Assembly (NCBI GenBank): GCA_934426285.1
Contig: CAKRYE010000029.1
Span: 1-23,226, forward strand
From: an uncultured Blautia sp.
GTDB taxonomy: Bacteria; Bacillota; Clostridia; Lachnospirales; Lachnospiraceae
Direction of reading: 5' to 3'
DNA: 23,226 bases
Shown here: positions 1-7,473 of the stretch, piece after piece
Layout: each line of letters opens with the position of its first letter
How positions within the stretch are numbered: the first letter of the stretch is position 1
Translations under genes and position numbers: made by a program
Notes under the pieces: generated by a model
Told to the model about the DNA's origin: nothing
Seen by the model: only the letters and a program-made list of their open reading frames with translations
Database searches by the model: none

Positions 1-54
1 CAAACGCTCTGCTCTTTCTGCTATTTCCTGTGTTTTATCCTCTGGCTGCATCAT
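1..54 (-). CDS. 5' end of an unidentified protein (cut by window edge)
   Basis: An open frame of 18 codons begins at an ATG (reverse of 52-54, with a second ATG directly after) and runs off the window without a stop. A GAGG-containing ribosome binding site lies a few bases upstream. It starts 18 bases after the stop of the leucine-rich-repeat gene, on the same strand, so the two are probably co-transcribed. The visible residues are charged (Glu, Lys, Arg) and predict a helix. That is too little to name a family. In related bacteria LRR proteins like the upstream one can precede a VWA-domain protein, but this is only a guess here. Confidence 0.45.
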   Translation of the reverse strand, partial: MMQPEDKTQEIAERAERL

Positions 55-72
55 TATCTTCCTCTATATCTA

Positions 73-1155
73 TCACAATTCAAACTTCTTTCTTCTTATA
101 TTTCTTACATTCAAAGGTTTTTCTGTAGTTTGTGATTGTTCATTTTTTCCCTGCTCTGTTCTGTCAGCTTCCTGACTATTTTGCAGCTTATCCACATCTA
201 TACGTTCACTTCCTGACATATTATCCACCAGATTTGCTCTTTCATTCATCAAAAATGCGGATACTTCCGTTTCTTTTCTCTTAGATGCACAATCCAGCGC
301 AGAATCAATTCCTTCCAGTGTCCAGAGTTTTTGCGAGGATATCACTTCCAATCTGTGCATATCCTCCTGCTTTACCAGATATTCTGCAATATCTCCCAGA
401 TTCTTACGGATATATTCCCTGTAATTCTCCCTGGCTTTCCCGGTCAGTTCATAGGGAAACTCCAGTCTGCCAAATGACATATCAACCAGAACTTCCAGCT
501 TATCCATGGCTACCGCCATTTCAAAAAGCCTGTCATATTCCTGATAATTCAGCTCCTTATCATAAAAACACTGCCTGTAATTACTGCCTGATCCATGATA
601 TTCCGTATACAGGATACGCGCCGGAGTATTCTCAACCGCCTCATCATAATGCTCCGGAAATACAAGCCTTGCCTCTTCACACTCATAGAGAAAGTTCACA
701 TCAATCCGCTGCCACATCTCGCCTAACATTTCCTTAACGCCTGACTTCTTTCCCTGTCTCATATGAACAGTCAGCTTCTCCAATGCATGGCAGCCTGTAA
801 ATGCACCACAGCCTATCTGCATCAGGCTGTCAGAAAACTCCAGCTTTTTCAGATTCCCGCAGCCATAAAAAATATATCGTCCAATCTCTTTTAAAGTGTG
901 AGGAAAAACAATCTCCTCCACATCATTTCCTGCCAGAACATGCTCTTCTCTGCTAAACCCAAGACCCTCTGACACTTCCCACAGGCTGGCATTTTTCAGT
1001 TCTTCCTTCTCATTCATATGGTTGGAAAATGCATACGGTGCCGCACTGATCACCAATTTATCCTCTATCATTCCCGGAATCTCAACTCTGCCTTCCATTC
1101 CAAAACATCGCAGAATTTCAATCCCGCCAGATTTCTCTCTGTAGTAAATCTTCAT
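73..1155 (-). CDS. Leucine-rich-repeat (BspA/LRR_5-like) protein
   Basis: This 360-residue cytoplasmic protein has no signal peptide or membrane segment. Residues about 70-130 carry LRR_5/BspA-type repeats, with patterns of the kind I-x-F-P-x-x-L-x-x-I-G and F-x-x-C-x-x-L-x-x-L, including FPHTLKEIG and FTGCHALEKL. The middle (about 190-290) is acidic and helical. The last 60 residues are polar and rich in Gln, Glu and Lys, ending in a basic RNIRRKKFEL tail. Repeats of this kind bind proteins, but no partner can be named. The start ATG is preceded by GAGGAA. It is separated from the upstream metallophosphoesterase gene by a hairpin terminator, so it probably has its own promoter, and it precedes the gene cut by the window edge. 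The family is fairly sure and the function is unknown. Confidence 0.7.
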   Translation of the reverse strand: MKIYYREKSGGIEILRCFGMEGRVEIPGMIEDKLVISAAPYAFSNHMNEKEELKNASLWEVSEGLGFSREEHVLAGNDVEEIVFPHTLKEIGRYIFYGCGNLKKLEFSDSLMQIGCGAFTGCHALEKLTVHMRQGKKSGVKEMLGEMWQRIDVNFLYECEEARLVFPEHYDEAVENTPARILYTEYHGSGSNYRQCFYDKELNYQEYDRLFEMAVAMDKLEVLVDMSFGRLEFPYELTGKARENYREYIRKNLGDIAEYLVKQEDMHRLEVISSQKLWTLEGIDSALDCASKRKETEVSAFLMNERANLVDNMSGSERIDVDKLQNSQEADRTEQGKNEQSQTTEKPLNVRNIRRKKFEL

Positions 1156-1203
1156 TTCCTCATTTCTCCCTGGAGATATTTTCTCTCAAAACACATAAAA
1201 TCA

Positions 1204-1238
1204 TCCCTGAAAAGTATAATACTTCCCAGGGATTTTTT
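1204..1238 (-). terminator. Hairpin terminator after metallophosphoesterase gene
   Basis: The arms TCCCTG (1204-1209) and CAGGGA (1227-1232) enclose an inner inverted repeat, AAGTAT-A-ATACTT (1212-1224). On the minus strand the hairpin is followed by GATTTT. On the plus strand it is followed by six T's. It lies just after the stop at 1252 and before the LRR gene start, so it most likely ends the GNAT-metallophosphoesterase transcript. Confidence 0.7.
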
Positions 1239-1251
1239 CCAGACAATATAA

Positions 1252-1950
1252 TTAGCGTAAAACCAGCTCCGGTTTAAAATTCAGATAATCTCCTGACACC
1301 AGCTTGTACTCTATTCCATCCACATAGCCTTTAAAGCTGTCATCATACCGCTTCTCTCCATGACAGTGAGAATAGATCACCTTCTCGGCGCCAAATTCCT
1401 GTGCCATCAGGGTAAACGGACTCTCCATCTCTCCAATACTTGTAGGCGGATAATGAAGAAACATGATAAACTTCTCATATCCTGCTGCCTTCGCCGCTTC
1501 AAAAGAGCAGCGCAGCCGCCCCAACTCCCGCTCTCGAATCTTCAGAAAATGCTCATAGCTGTCTTTTCCTTCATAACAGTAGCCTTTGGTTCCCACCAGC
1601 GCATAATCCTCATATGTATAAAAATTATTCTGCAGGAATTCCAGCTTTCCCCTGAACATCTCATTCAGATCTTCTGTCTTCTTCGCATCCCAGAACATAT
1701 CGTGATTTCCCCGAAGCAGGATCTTCCTGCCCGGCAGAGCCATAATAAAATCCAGATCTGCCTGACACTCTGCAAGATCTCTCCCCCAGGAATGATCTCC
1801 TGTTATCACTACTGTATCATTCTCTGTTACTCTCTTCTTCCAGTACTTCTCAATCTTAACCACATGATTCTTCCATCTTTTATCAAATACATCCATAGGT
1901 TTATTGACTGTAAACGAAAGATGAAAATCACCGATTGCGTATAGGCTCAT
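1252..1950 (-). CDS. Calcineurin-like metallophosphoesterase
   Basis: This 232-residue protein has the dinuclear-metal motifs of the calcineurin-like phosphoesterase fold in order: GDFHL near the N-terminus (D-x-H, residues about 7-11), a GDHSWG box (about 51-56; GD followed by His instead of the usual GDxxD), GNHD (about 81-84), a single His in LHYPP (about 165-169) and HCHGE near residue 195 (the H-x-H metal ligands). It should hydrolyse a phosphomonoester or phosphodiester in the cytoplasm, but the substrate cannot be read from the sequence. The ATG is preceded by AGGAGAG. The gene follows the GNAT gene by 31 bases on the same strand, and a hairpin terminator follows it. It resembles the predicted phosphohydrolase group COG4186-like. 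Confidence 0.85.
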   Translation of the reverse strand: MSLYAIGDFHLSFTVNKPMDVFDKRWKNHVVKIEKYWKKRVTENDTVVITGDHSWGRDLAECQADLDFIMALPGRKILLRGNHDMFWDAKKTEDLNEMFRGKLEFLQNNFYTYEDYALVGTKGYCYEGKDSYEHFLKIRERELGRLRCSFEAAKAAGYEKFIMFLHYPPTSIGEMESPFTLMAQEFGAEKVIYSHCHGEKRYDDSFKGYVDGIEYKLVSGDYLNFKPELVLR

Positions 1951-1981
1951 TGTACACTCTCCTGTCTGTTCTGCTCGTTAA

Positions 1982-2500
1982 TTATCTTCCAATCTCGATA
2001 CTCATGGCATGCCAGGCTTCTCCGCCCCAGGTGGAGTTTGCCTGGCCCAGATCTGTAAAGCCGAATTTCTCATACATCTTCACTTTTTCATCCAGACAGG
2101 TGAGGAAAAGTTTCTTTCGTCCTTTTTGTGCTTCCCTCTGGCAGTATCTGGATACCAGTTCACGTCCCAGTCCCTGCATACGATATTCCGGACGGACATC
2201 CAGACCCAGAAGCATGATATTTTTGCCTTCAGGATTACTCAGGGAAATATCTGTGAAGAATTCGTCTCTGAAAGCCTCCTCATCTGTAGGAACTCCATTA
2301 AGAAATGCAGCCAGCTTTCCGGTTTCCTTATCCTCAGCTACCAGAAATGTCTCTGCTGTTGCTTTTATTCTCTCTGTCAGACTTTTCGGGGAACATGCCT
2401 CATTTGGCGGGAAACAGATCTGCTCGATCTCTATCGCCTGCTGTGTCTCCTCCGGTCTGATACATCTGAATTCAAATCTATCCATATTGTTTGTACTCAT
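1982..2500 (-). CDS. GNAT-family N-acetyltransferase
   Basis: The product has 172 residues, a usual length for single-domain GNAT acetyltransferases that transfer acetyl from acetyl-CoA to an amine. The acetyl-CoA-binding signature is visible as LGLDVRPEYRMQGLGRELV (motif A, with R/Q-x-x-G-x-G), followed by KKLFLTCLDEKVKMYEKFGF, the typical C-terminal segment with Tyr before the FGF turn. The start is preceded by GGAGAAGGA. It is the first gene of a two-gene unit with the metallophosphoesterase. The acceptor is unknown. N-acetyltransferases acting on small amines and on proteins both fit. Confidence 0.88.
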   Translation of the reverse strand: MSTNNMDRFEFRCIRPEETQQAIEIEQICFPPNEACSPKSLTERIKATAETFLVAEDKETGKLAAFLNGVPTDEEAFRDEFFTDISLSNPEGKNIMLLGLDVRPEYRMQGLGRELVSRYCQREAQKGRKKLFLTCLDEKVKMYEKFGFTDLGQANSTWGGEAWHAMSIEIGR

Positions 2501-2576
2501 TTTATTATCCTTCTCCTGTTATCTTGTTATTTCCTGCATATTCGGGATCTGCAAGTTTCCCATATAGTTGTTTTAT

Positions 2577-2813
2577 CTACATCGGACAGCTTCTCTTTGC
2601 TTTCTCATCCAGATCTTCCCGTACGTAGTGTGCGTTAAACTCCATGTTAATATCGCGGATTTCCTTCGTACCATCAATATATTCCTGATACATCTCTGCC
2701 AGTCCCGCCATACAGCCATCACAGCTTGCAGAAATATTCCCAAAAGATTCTTCCACAATCTGTTTTCTTTCCTCTCTGGTTGTGTCCTTTATCAAAATAC
2801 TCTTAATCTCCAT
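2577..2813 (-). CDS. Small conserved Cys-containing protein of unknown function
   Basis: The product has 78 residues if it begins at the ATG at 2813, which has GGTGAAGG just upstream. A longer frame starting at 2885 is open but would add a lysine/arginine-rich stretch with no good ribosome binding site, so the short form is preferred. The sequence is acidic and includes a CDGCMAGL motif (C-x-x-C) around residue 30, a conserved-looking NMEFNAHYVR segment, and a terminal Cys (RSCPM). Similar short proteins with a C-x-x-C pair occur widely in Lachnospiraceae, and some are labelled in databases as purine biosynthesis proteins without clear basis. Metal or Fe-S binding is possible. It lies upstream of the GNAT gene with about 76 bases between and no obvious terminator. 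Confidence 0.6.
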   Translation of the reverse strand: MEIKSILIKDTTREERKQIVEESFGNISASCDGCMAGLAEMYQEYIDGTKEIRDINMEFNAHYVREDLDEKAKRSCPM

Positions 2814-2987
2814 AACCTTCACCCCGACTTTCTTTGGTATTCTTTTGATATTTCTTTCCTTATACCTTTTGTTTGATTGTAACATCTGAAAGCATTTTTG
2901 TGAAGCTAAGAAACAAGTATAAAAAACGGTCTGATCACGTTCTCTTAAAATATGTCGATTTAAAGTGTTAAAGTACTGGAATTTTAG

Positions 2988-3002
2988 ATAACATCATGTT
3001 AT
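2988..3002. promoter_or_regulatory. Perfect 15-bp palindrome upstream of DAHP synthase
   Basis: ATAACAT-C-ATGTTAT is a perfect inverted repeat 103 bases before the aroF start. The right arm runs into TATACT (3000-3005), which could be a -10 box, though no good -35 hexamer stands at the right distance. A symmetrical site overlapping a promoter suggests an operator. The regulator is unknown. Confidence 0.35.
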
Positions 3003-3029
3003 ACTTGTGAAGGAAAATGTGCAGGCAGT

Positions 3030-3061
3030 CCGGTCAGGTATAAAATATTCCTGAGTTCCGG
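3030..3061 (+). promoter_or_regulatory. Stem-loop in the aroF 5' leader
   Basis: The bases can pair as nested arms: CCGG (3030-3033) with CCGG (3058-3061), and within them CAGG-T-ATA with TAT-T-CCTG. There is no run of T after it, and I see no T-box core sequence or start-stop leader peptide, so its role, if any, in controlling the downstream gene is unknown. Confidence 0.3.
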
Positions 3062-3104
3062 CATTATCAAGAGCCTGTATGATATTATATGGAGGAAACA
3101 AATC

Positions 3105-4136
3105 ATGTCTATGAAAATCAATCACGAGCTCCCTTTACCGGAGGTTCTGAAATCTCAGTACCCTCTCAGCCAGGAACTCAGAGAAGTAAAAAAACAGAGG
3201 GATGAAGAAATACGCCGCATTTTTACCGGTGAGTCAGATAAATTTGTGGTTCTTGTAGGACCCTGCTCTGCAGATAACGAAGATACAGTCTGTGAATATG
3301 TGCGCAAATTAAAAACAGTGGCCGATAAGGTTTCTGACAAACTGATGATCATCCCACGAGTTTATACAAACAAGCCCCGTACCACAGGTGACGGCTACAA
3401 AGGAATGCTACATCAGCCAGATCCTGATAAAGCCCCTGACCTTCTTGCCGGAATCATTGCTATCCGCAAGATGCACATGAGAGTTATGCAGGAAACCGGT
3501 CTTTCTTCTGCAGATGAGATGCTTTATCCTGAAAATCGCAGCTATCTGGATGATATTCTCTCCTACGAAGCTGTAGGTGCACGTTCCGTAGAGAATCAGC
3601 AGCATCGTCTCACAGCCAGCGGCATGGATATTCCGGTTGGTATGAAGAATCCTACCAGTGGTGATCTTTCTGTTATGTTGAATTCCGTCACTGCTGCACA
3701 GCATCCTCATCATTTTATCTACAGGGGAAATGATGTGGAAACTTCAGGAAACGATCTGGCACATACCATTCTCCGCGGAGGTGTAAACCAGTATGGACAG
3801 ACTATTCCTAACTACCACTATGAAGATCTGATACATCTGTCTGCTTTATATGCCAAAAAAGATCTTAAGAACCCTGCCATCATCATAGATGCTAACCACT
3901 CTAATTCTAATAAACAGTACAAAGAACAGATCCGAATTGTCTCAGAAGTACTTCACAGTCGTAATTATAATCCGGAACTTAAAAAGCTGGTGAAAGGTGT
4001 TATGATTGAAAGCTACCTTCTGGAGGGCCGTCAGGATATCAGTGATCATATGACTCCTGGCTGTTCCATCACAGATCCTTGCCTCGGATGGGAAGATACA
4101 GAACGGCTTATCTATGATATTGCTGAGAAATGCTGA
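3105..4136 (+). CDS. aroF: 3-deoxy-7-phosphoheptulonate synthase (class I DAHP synthase)
   Basis: The enzyme condenses phosphoenolpyruvate with erythrose 4-phosphate to DAHP, the first step of the shikimate pathway to aromatic amino acids. The product has 343 residues, matching the AroF/AroG/AroH type of about 350. Visible signatures are VGPCSADNEDT (about 51-61), IPRVYTNKPRTTGDGYKG (about 83-100), GARSVENQQHR (about 157-167), GMKNPTSGD (about 179-187), IIDANHSNSNKQY (about 261-273) and GVMIESYLLEG. These include the Cys, Lys, His, Glu and Asp positions that hold metal and substrates. The start ATG has GGAGG upstream (a second ATG two codons later is possible). The next gene overlaps its end by 7 bases. 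Which aromatic amino acid inhibits it cannot be told. Confidence 0.95.
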   Translation: MSMKINHELPLPEVLKSQYPLSQELREVKKQRDEEIRRIFTGESDKFVVLVGPCSADNEDTVCEYVRKLKTVADKVSDKLMIIPRVYTNKPRTTGDGYKGMLHQPDPDKAPDLLAGIIAIRKMHMRVMQETGLSSADEMLYPENRSYLDDILSYEAVGARSVENQQHRLTASGMDIPVGMKNPTSGDLSVMLNSVTAAQHPHHFIYRGNDVETSGNDLAHTILRGGVNQYGQTIPNYHYEDLIHLSALYAKKDLKNPAIIIDANHSNSNKQYKEQIRIVSEVLHSRNYNPELKKLVKGVMIESYLLEGRQDISDHMTPGCSITDPCLGWEDTERLIYDIAEKC

Positions 4137-4879
4137 TTTTTATGGATAATCCAAATAATTCCTGCTGTTGTGGAGAGACAGAACATTTTTCAGGCTGCCT
4201 GATCTGTGGTGCACCGGTCACATACAGCGTCGAAAGTTCTGTAAAGACCTGCAGCATCTGCCATAAAGAACAGCTGACAAATGCTGTCTGTAAAAATGGA
4301 CATTTTGTCTGTGATGCCTGTCACAGCTATGGTACTTATATACCGGTGATCACAGCCCTCAGAAGCAGCACAGAGAAGGATCCCCTGCTGCTTCTGGAAG
4401 AGATCATGGGCCTTCCTTCTGTTCACATGCATGGGCCTGAGCATCATGCCATTGTTCCCTGTGTTCTTCTGACTGCGCTTCGCAATAATGGAGAGCGTAT
4501 AGATTACGATACCGCATTATCCGAAATCTGCAAAAGAGCGAAACAGGTTCCCGGTGGTACCTGCGGTTACTGGGGAGTGTGTGGTGCAGCAGCAGGTGCC
4601 GGAATCTTTATGTCCGTTATGACCGGATCCGGCCCTCTCCACAAAGATGCATGGCCTTTCCCCCAGAAGCTTGTCTCTGTTATTTTATCCAGGCTGGCTG
4701 ATGTTGGTGGTCCGCGCTGCTGTAAACGCACCAGCAGAATTGCCATTGAAGAAACAATCAGGTTTTACAGTCAGTTCAGCTCTGTAAAAATCCCTCTGTC
4801 TTCTGTACTATGTAAATATTTTGAAGATAATAAAGAATGTATCAGAGAGGACTGTCCGTATTATCCTGTAAACAAATAA
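4130..4879 (+). CDS. Cysteine-rich DUF5714-type protein
   Basis: This 249-residue protein is not functionally described. It has an N-terminal zinc-ribbon-like part with CLICG, CSICH, CKNGHFVCDACH (residues about 23-64), then HMHGPEHHAIVPC (about 98-110), then a glycine/cysteine segment GGTCGYWGVCGAAAGAGIF (about 142-160) that recalls the C-GCAxxG-C-C families, then GPRCCKRTS and a C-terminal CIREDCPYY. The pattern of paired Cys and His suggests Zn or Fe-S binding. The listed start overlaps the aroF end by 7 bases. Neither it nor the alternative ATG at 4142 has a strong ribosome binding site, so it may be translated by coupling. It converges on the CoA-ligase gene of the Mo-hydroxylase operon, whose radical-SAM and C-GCAxxG-type proteins are the sort of neighbours this family keeps. 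A shared role is inference. Confidence 0.7.
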   Translation: MLIFMDNPNNSCCCGETEHFSGCLICGAPVTYSVESSVKTCSICHKEQLTNAVCKNGHFVCDACHSYGTYIPVITALRSSTEKDPLLLLEEIMGLPSVHMHGPEHHAIVPCVLLTALRNNGERIDYDTALSEICKRAKQVPGGTCGYWGVCGAAAGAGIFMSVMTGSGPLHKDAWPFPQKLVSVILSRLADVGGPRCCKRTSRIAIEETIRFYSQFSSVKIPLSSVLCKYFEDNKECIREDCPYYPVNK

Positions 4880-4894
4880 CTATTCGTAAAATAA

Positions 4895-4942
4895 AAAACA
4901 GAACGAAATCCGGCTGACAGCCAATGGGTTTCGTTCTGTTTT
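4895..4942. terminator. Bidirectional terminator between convergent genes
   Basis: The arms AAAACAGAACGAAA (4895-4908) and TTTCGTTCTGTTTT (4929-4942) are exact complements, extended by weaker TCC/GGG pairing around a loop of about 14 bases. The A-run on one side and T-run on the other make it usable from both strands. It ends the aroF-DUF5714 transcript and the long minus-strand operon, whose last gene stops at 4955. Confidence 0.88.
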
Positions 4943-4954
4943 CTAATAGTTTCT

Positions 4955-6151
4955 CTATAAAATAATACGTTTCGCAGGATACAATGCCCTATCGCTCCAT
5001 TCTGCTTTTCTGCAGTCCAAAGAAATAATATTCTTCTCTGCGCAGACATTTCTGATCAGTTCTTCTCCGTTATCTGATATAAAAAGTGCTGTGATTTCTT
5101 TTTTCCCTCCAACACTCCTTACACAGCAATCTACCAGTTCCGGAAACTGAAACAGTAATTCATCCATTTCTCTCATACTTTTGGCCTGGTCGATGCGCCT
5201 TACAAAATCCAGACGCCTTACCTCACTTCCGCAGATACATTTTCCGGGGATGATACGTGTATGATCGCCGGTCCTGTATCTGATCAGAGGCTGTGCCTCC
5301 ATCCCAATGGTTGTGATCACCAGTTCTCCCCATTGACCGTCAGGCAGAACATTTCCCTCTTTATCTATGATCTCTGTGATACAATGATTCTCCCTCATGT
5401 GCATGCCCTCATGAGCCTGACAGCAAATCGCACCCCCAAGCCCCATTTCTCTTGAACCATAATGAGGCCAGAGTGGTGTTCCCAGAATTTTTTCTATTTC
5501 TTTCATTACTGTTTCCGGACAGGCATCCCCAGATACCAGTGCTCTCTTTATACTGCCTTTTCCACACATTCTGAGCATGGAAAGCAGTGCTGTCGGCATA
5601 CCTACATAAGTATCCGGCTGCTCCTCTTCCAAAATTGTTTTTAACTCACCATAGGTTTTATTGTTCCCGGTTAAAAGGGGGTGTGCTCCTATACGTCTGA
5701 TTGCTTCTGCGATCAGCTCTCCCAGTCCAAAAGGACCTGAAAACGGCATGGCAACCATAGTCCTGCTTCCCGGATAAATAAATTCACCAAGTCCGGCCAT
5801 AAAAAGTTCTATGGTATGTTCACAATCTCCTTCTGTGTAAAATACACGTTTACCTGCACCTGTTGTTCCGCTTGTCTGTTCTGAAATGATCCTCTGTATT
5901 TCTCCCTGGGAGCACAGTAACATCCTGCCCCCTTTCTGAGCAAGGTCGGATTCCGTTGTAAAGGGAAGGGTTTTCAGATCAGCAAGGCTTTCCAGCCTTT
6001 CCGGCAGATTCCTGTAAAACCCCTGCCTGTCTTTTTCTCTTTTCAGAACAGCATTCAATTTATCCAGCTGTATTTTTTTTATTGTTTCCCTTGTAATATC
6101 TGTAATTTTTTCCTGCTTACAGATCATTACATCTATATTGGATCGTTTCAC
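4955..6151 (-). CDS. AMP-dependent CoA-ligase-like protein (DVU_1553 type, PaaK-related)
   Basis: This 398-residue member of the adenylate-forming superfamily is close in layout to phenylacetate-CoA ligases. These activate a carboxylic acid with ATP to an acyl-adenylate and pass it to coenzyme A. The motifs are SGTTGAGKRV (94-103, phosphate-binding loop), YGSREMG (231-237, adenine-binding), and YRTGD (292-296, ribose-binding Asp). A CICG pair follows at 305-308. The C-terminal lid domain is short and ends in PAKRIIL, where a catalytic Lys is usual. The ATG overlaps the upstream radical SAM gene's TGA (ATGA). The protein belongs to the set found with Mo aldehyde oxidoreductases (the D. vulgaris DVU_1553 family). 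Its acid substrate is unknown, and it might act in cofactor or protein modification rather than catabolism. Confidence 0.82.
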   Translation of the reverse strand: MKRSNIDVMICKQEKITDITRETIKKIQLDKLNAVLKREKDRQGFYRNLPERLESLADLKTLPFTTESDLAQKGGRMLLCSQGEIQRIISEQTSGTTGAGKRVFYTEGDCEHTIELFMAGLGEFIYPGSRTMVAMPFSGPFGLGELIAEAIRRIGAHPLLTGNNKTYGELKTILEEEQPDTYVGMPTALLSMLRMCGKGSIKRALVSGDACPETVMKEIEKILGTPLWPHYGSREMGLGGAICCQAHEGMHMRENHCITEIIDKEGNVLPDGQWGELVITTIGMEAQPLIRYRTGDHTRIIPGKCICGSEVRRLDFVRRIDQAKSMREMDELLFQFPELVDCCVRSVGGKKEITALFISDNGEELIRNVCAEKNIISLDCRKAEWSDRALYPAKRIIL

Positions 6152-7473
6152 TTTCTGTATAAATATGTTCCTTTCTGATTAGTCAGATTATATGCACAGA
6201 ACGGCACCATTCCATAATCAGAATCCACTTCACAGATATAACAGCGTTTCAAACGGTCAAGATCCAGATTCCAGGCATCCTGAAAGATCATACCTGATAC
6301 TGCAAAGGTTTCATTATGTATCCGGATTAGAAACTCATCCAGTGCATCTGTCTGTGTCATTTCTCCCTCATCATAGTTTTTTGTACTGTAGCTCCACTGA
6401 TTTTCCACATACTGTCTGGAATCATCACTGGTAGTACAGCAGCATCCTTTTCCTGATTTTTTTTCAAGAAGCTTCAGTTCCCTCTCCCCTTTTCTCAGAT
6501 AACTTGCATGGAAGGAGCAGTAGGGATTCTCTGCTCCACCGCCTGCAAAATCCTCAATTTTCATCAGTCCCTCTGTCTGTTCTTCAATAAGCCTCAGCAT
6601 CTTTGGTATGGTGATGGGATTTTGGGGGCGCTTCTGGGAACATCTGCCAAAATAACTGATAGGCTGAAAATGTACGCCCCGGACAAAGGGCATATGATCC
6701 AGACCAAATTTCAGGATATCCCCTACCTGCATATCATTTACTCCCGGCGCAATGACCGGCACAAGAGCAATACCAAGCTCTGCTTCTGAGCAGTTTAAGA
6801 CCGCCTTTTTCTTCAGTTCCATCATAGCCTGTCCACGTAAAGTCTCATAAACCTGATCTGTCACACCGTCAAACTGAAGAAATACTGTATTCAGTCCTGC
6901 TTTTTTCAGCTTTCTGGCATATCCATCTTCCCTGGCAAGCCGGATCCCATTGGTATTTAACTGAAAAAATGTAAATCCTTTTTCTCTTCCCATATGTATG
7001 ATCTCAGGCAGATCATCTCTCATGGTTGGTTCTCCTCCTGAGAGCTGTATATTAAAGGGACCTCCATGAGCCATAAGAAAATCATACTGTTTTTCTATTT
7101 CACAGATAGGAAGATCTCTGTTTTCCCCGCCTTCTCCTGCTGAAGCAAAGCAGACAGGACAGTGCATATTACAGCGTCTTGTGACTTCCAAGATCATACA
7201 GCACCCTTTTCTTTCATGTTCCTCACAGAGTCCGCAATTATCCGGACAGGATTTTTCTTTAACCTTCGGATTTACAGGAGTTTCTGCTGAGAGATTTTCT
7301 CTTCCCCAGGAAAGATAGTCTGCTGCATTTCCCTCCCAGATCAGTGTCTGAAATTTCCCATGAGCATCACATTCCTTTACCAGATAGATTCCGTCTTCAC
7401 CGATACATTTTATGGCAGGAACTACCTTCATACATTCCGGACAGACACTTTTTGTTTTGCCGATAGTGATCAA
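6148..7473 (-). CDS. trsS: Radical SAM protein, TrsS type (cysteine form)
   Basis: The protein has 441 residues. I place the start at a TTG at 7473 whose bases overlap the upstream TGA (TTGA), with GGGAGG upstream. The longer ATG frame from 7545 would lie inside the preceding gene. The N-terminus has C-x-x-C (11-14) and further Cys at 23, 35, 76, 80, 83, 91 and 92. The radical-SAM cluster motif is CNMHCPVC (101-108), with GGEP at 146-149 and HFQP near 268. The C-terminal part has a triple Cys (344-346) and C-x-x-C at 411-414 plus C426. Members of this group can be selenoproteins, but here all such positions read as Cys. The CPxCFA and HFQP features recall the methanopterin methylase MJ0619 and tetraether lipid synthase families. 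The substrate is unknown. Confidence 0.85.
   Translation of the reverse strand: MITIGKTKSVCPECMKVVPAIKCIGEDGIYLVKECDAHGKFQTLIWEGNAADYLSWGRENLSAETPVNPKVKEKSCPDNCGLCEEHERKGCCMILEVTRRCNMHCPVCFASAGEGGENRDLPICEIEKQYDFLMAHGGPFNIQLSGGEPTMRDDLPEIIHMGREKGFTFFQLNTNGIRLAREDGYARKLKKAGLNTVFLQFDGVTDQVYETLRGQAMMELKKKAVLNCSEAELGIALVPVIAPGVNDMQVGDILKFGLDHMPFVRGVHFQPISYFGRCSQKRPQNPITIPKMLRLIEEQTEGLMKIEDFAGGGAENPYCSFHASYLRKGERELKLLEKKSGKGCCCTTSDDSRQYVENQWSYSTKNYDEGEMTQTDALDEFLIRIHNETFAVSGMIFQDAWNLDLDRLKRCYICEVDSDYGMVPFCAYNLTNQKGTYLYRK

Noticed and set aside
2886..3104. Possible T-box or tryptophan attenuator upstream of DAHP synthase
   Set aside because: I find neither a T-box core sequence nor a leader peptide with repeated aromatic codons, and no terminator hairpin with a T-run in the leader.
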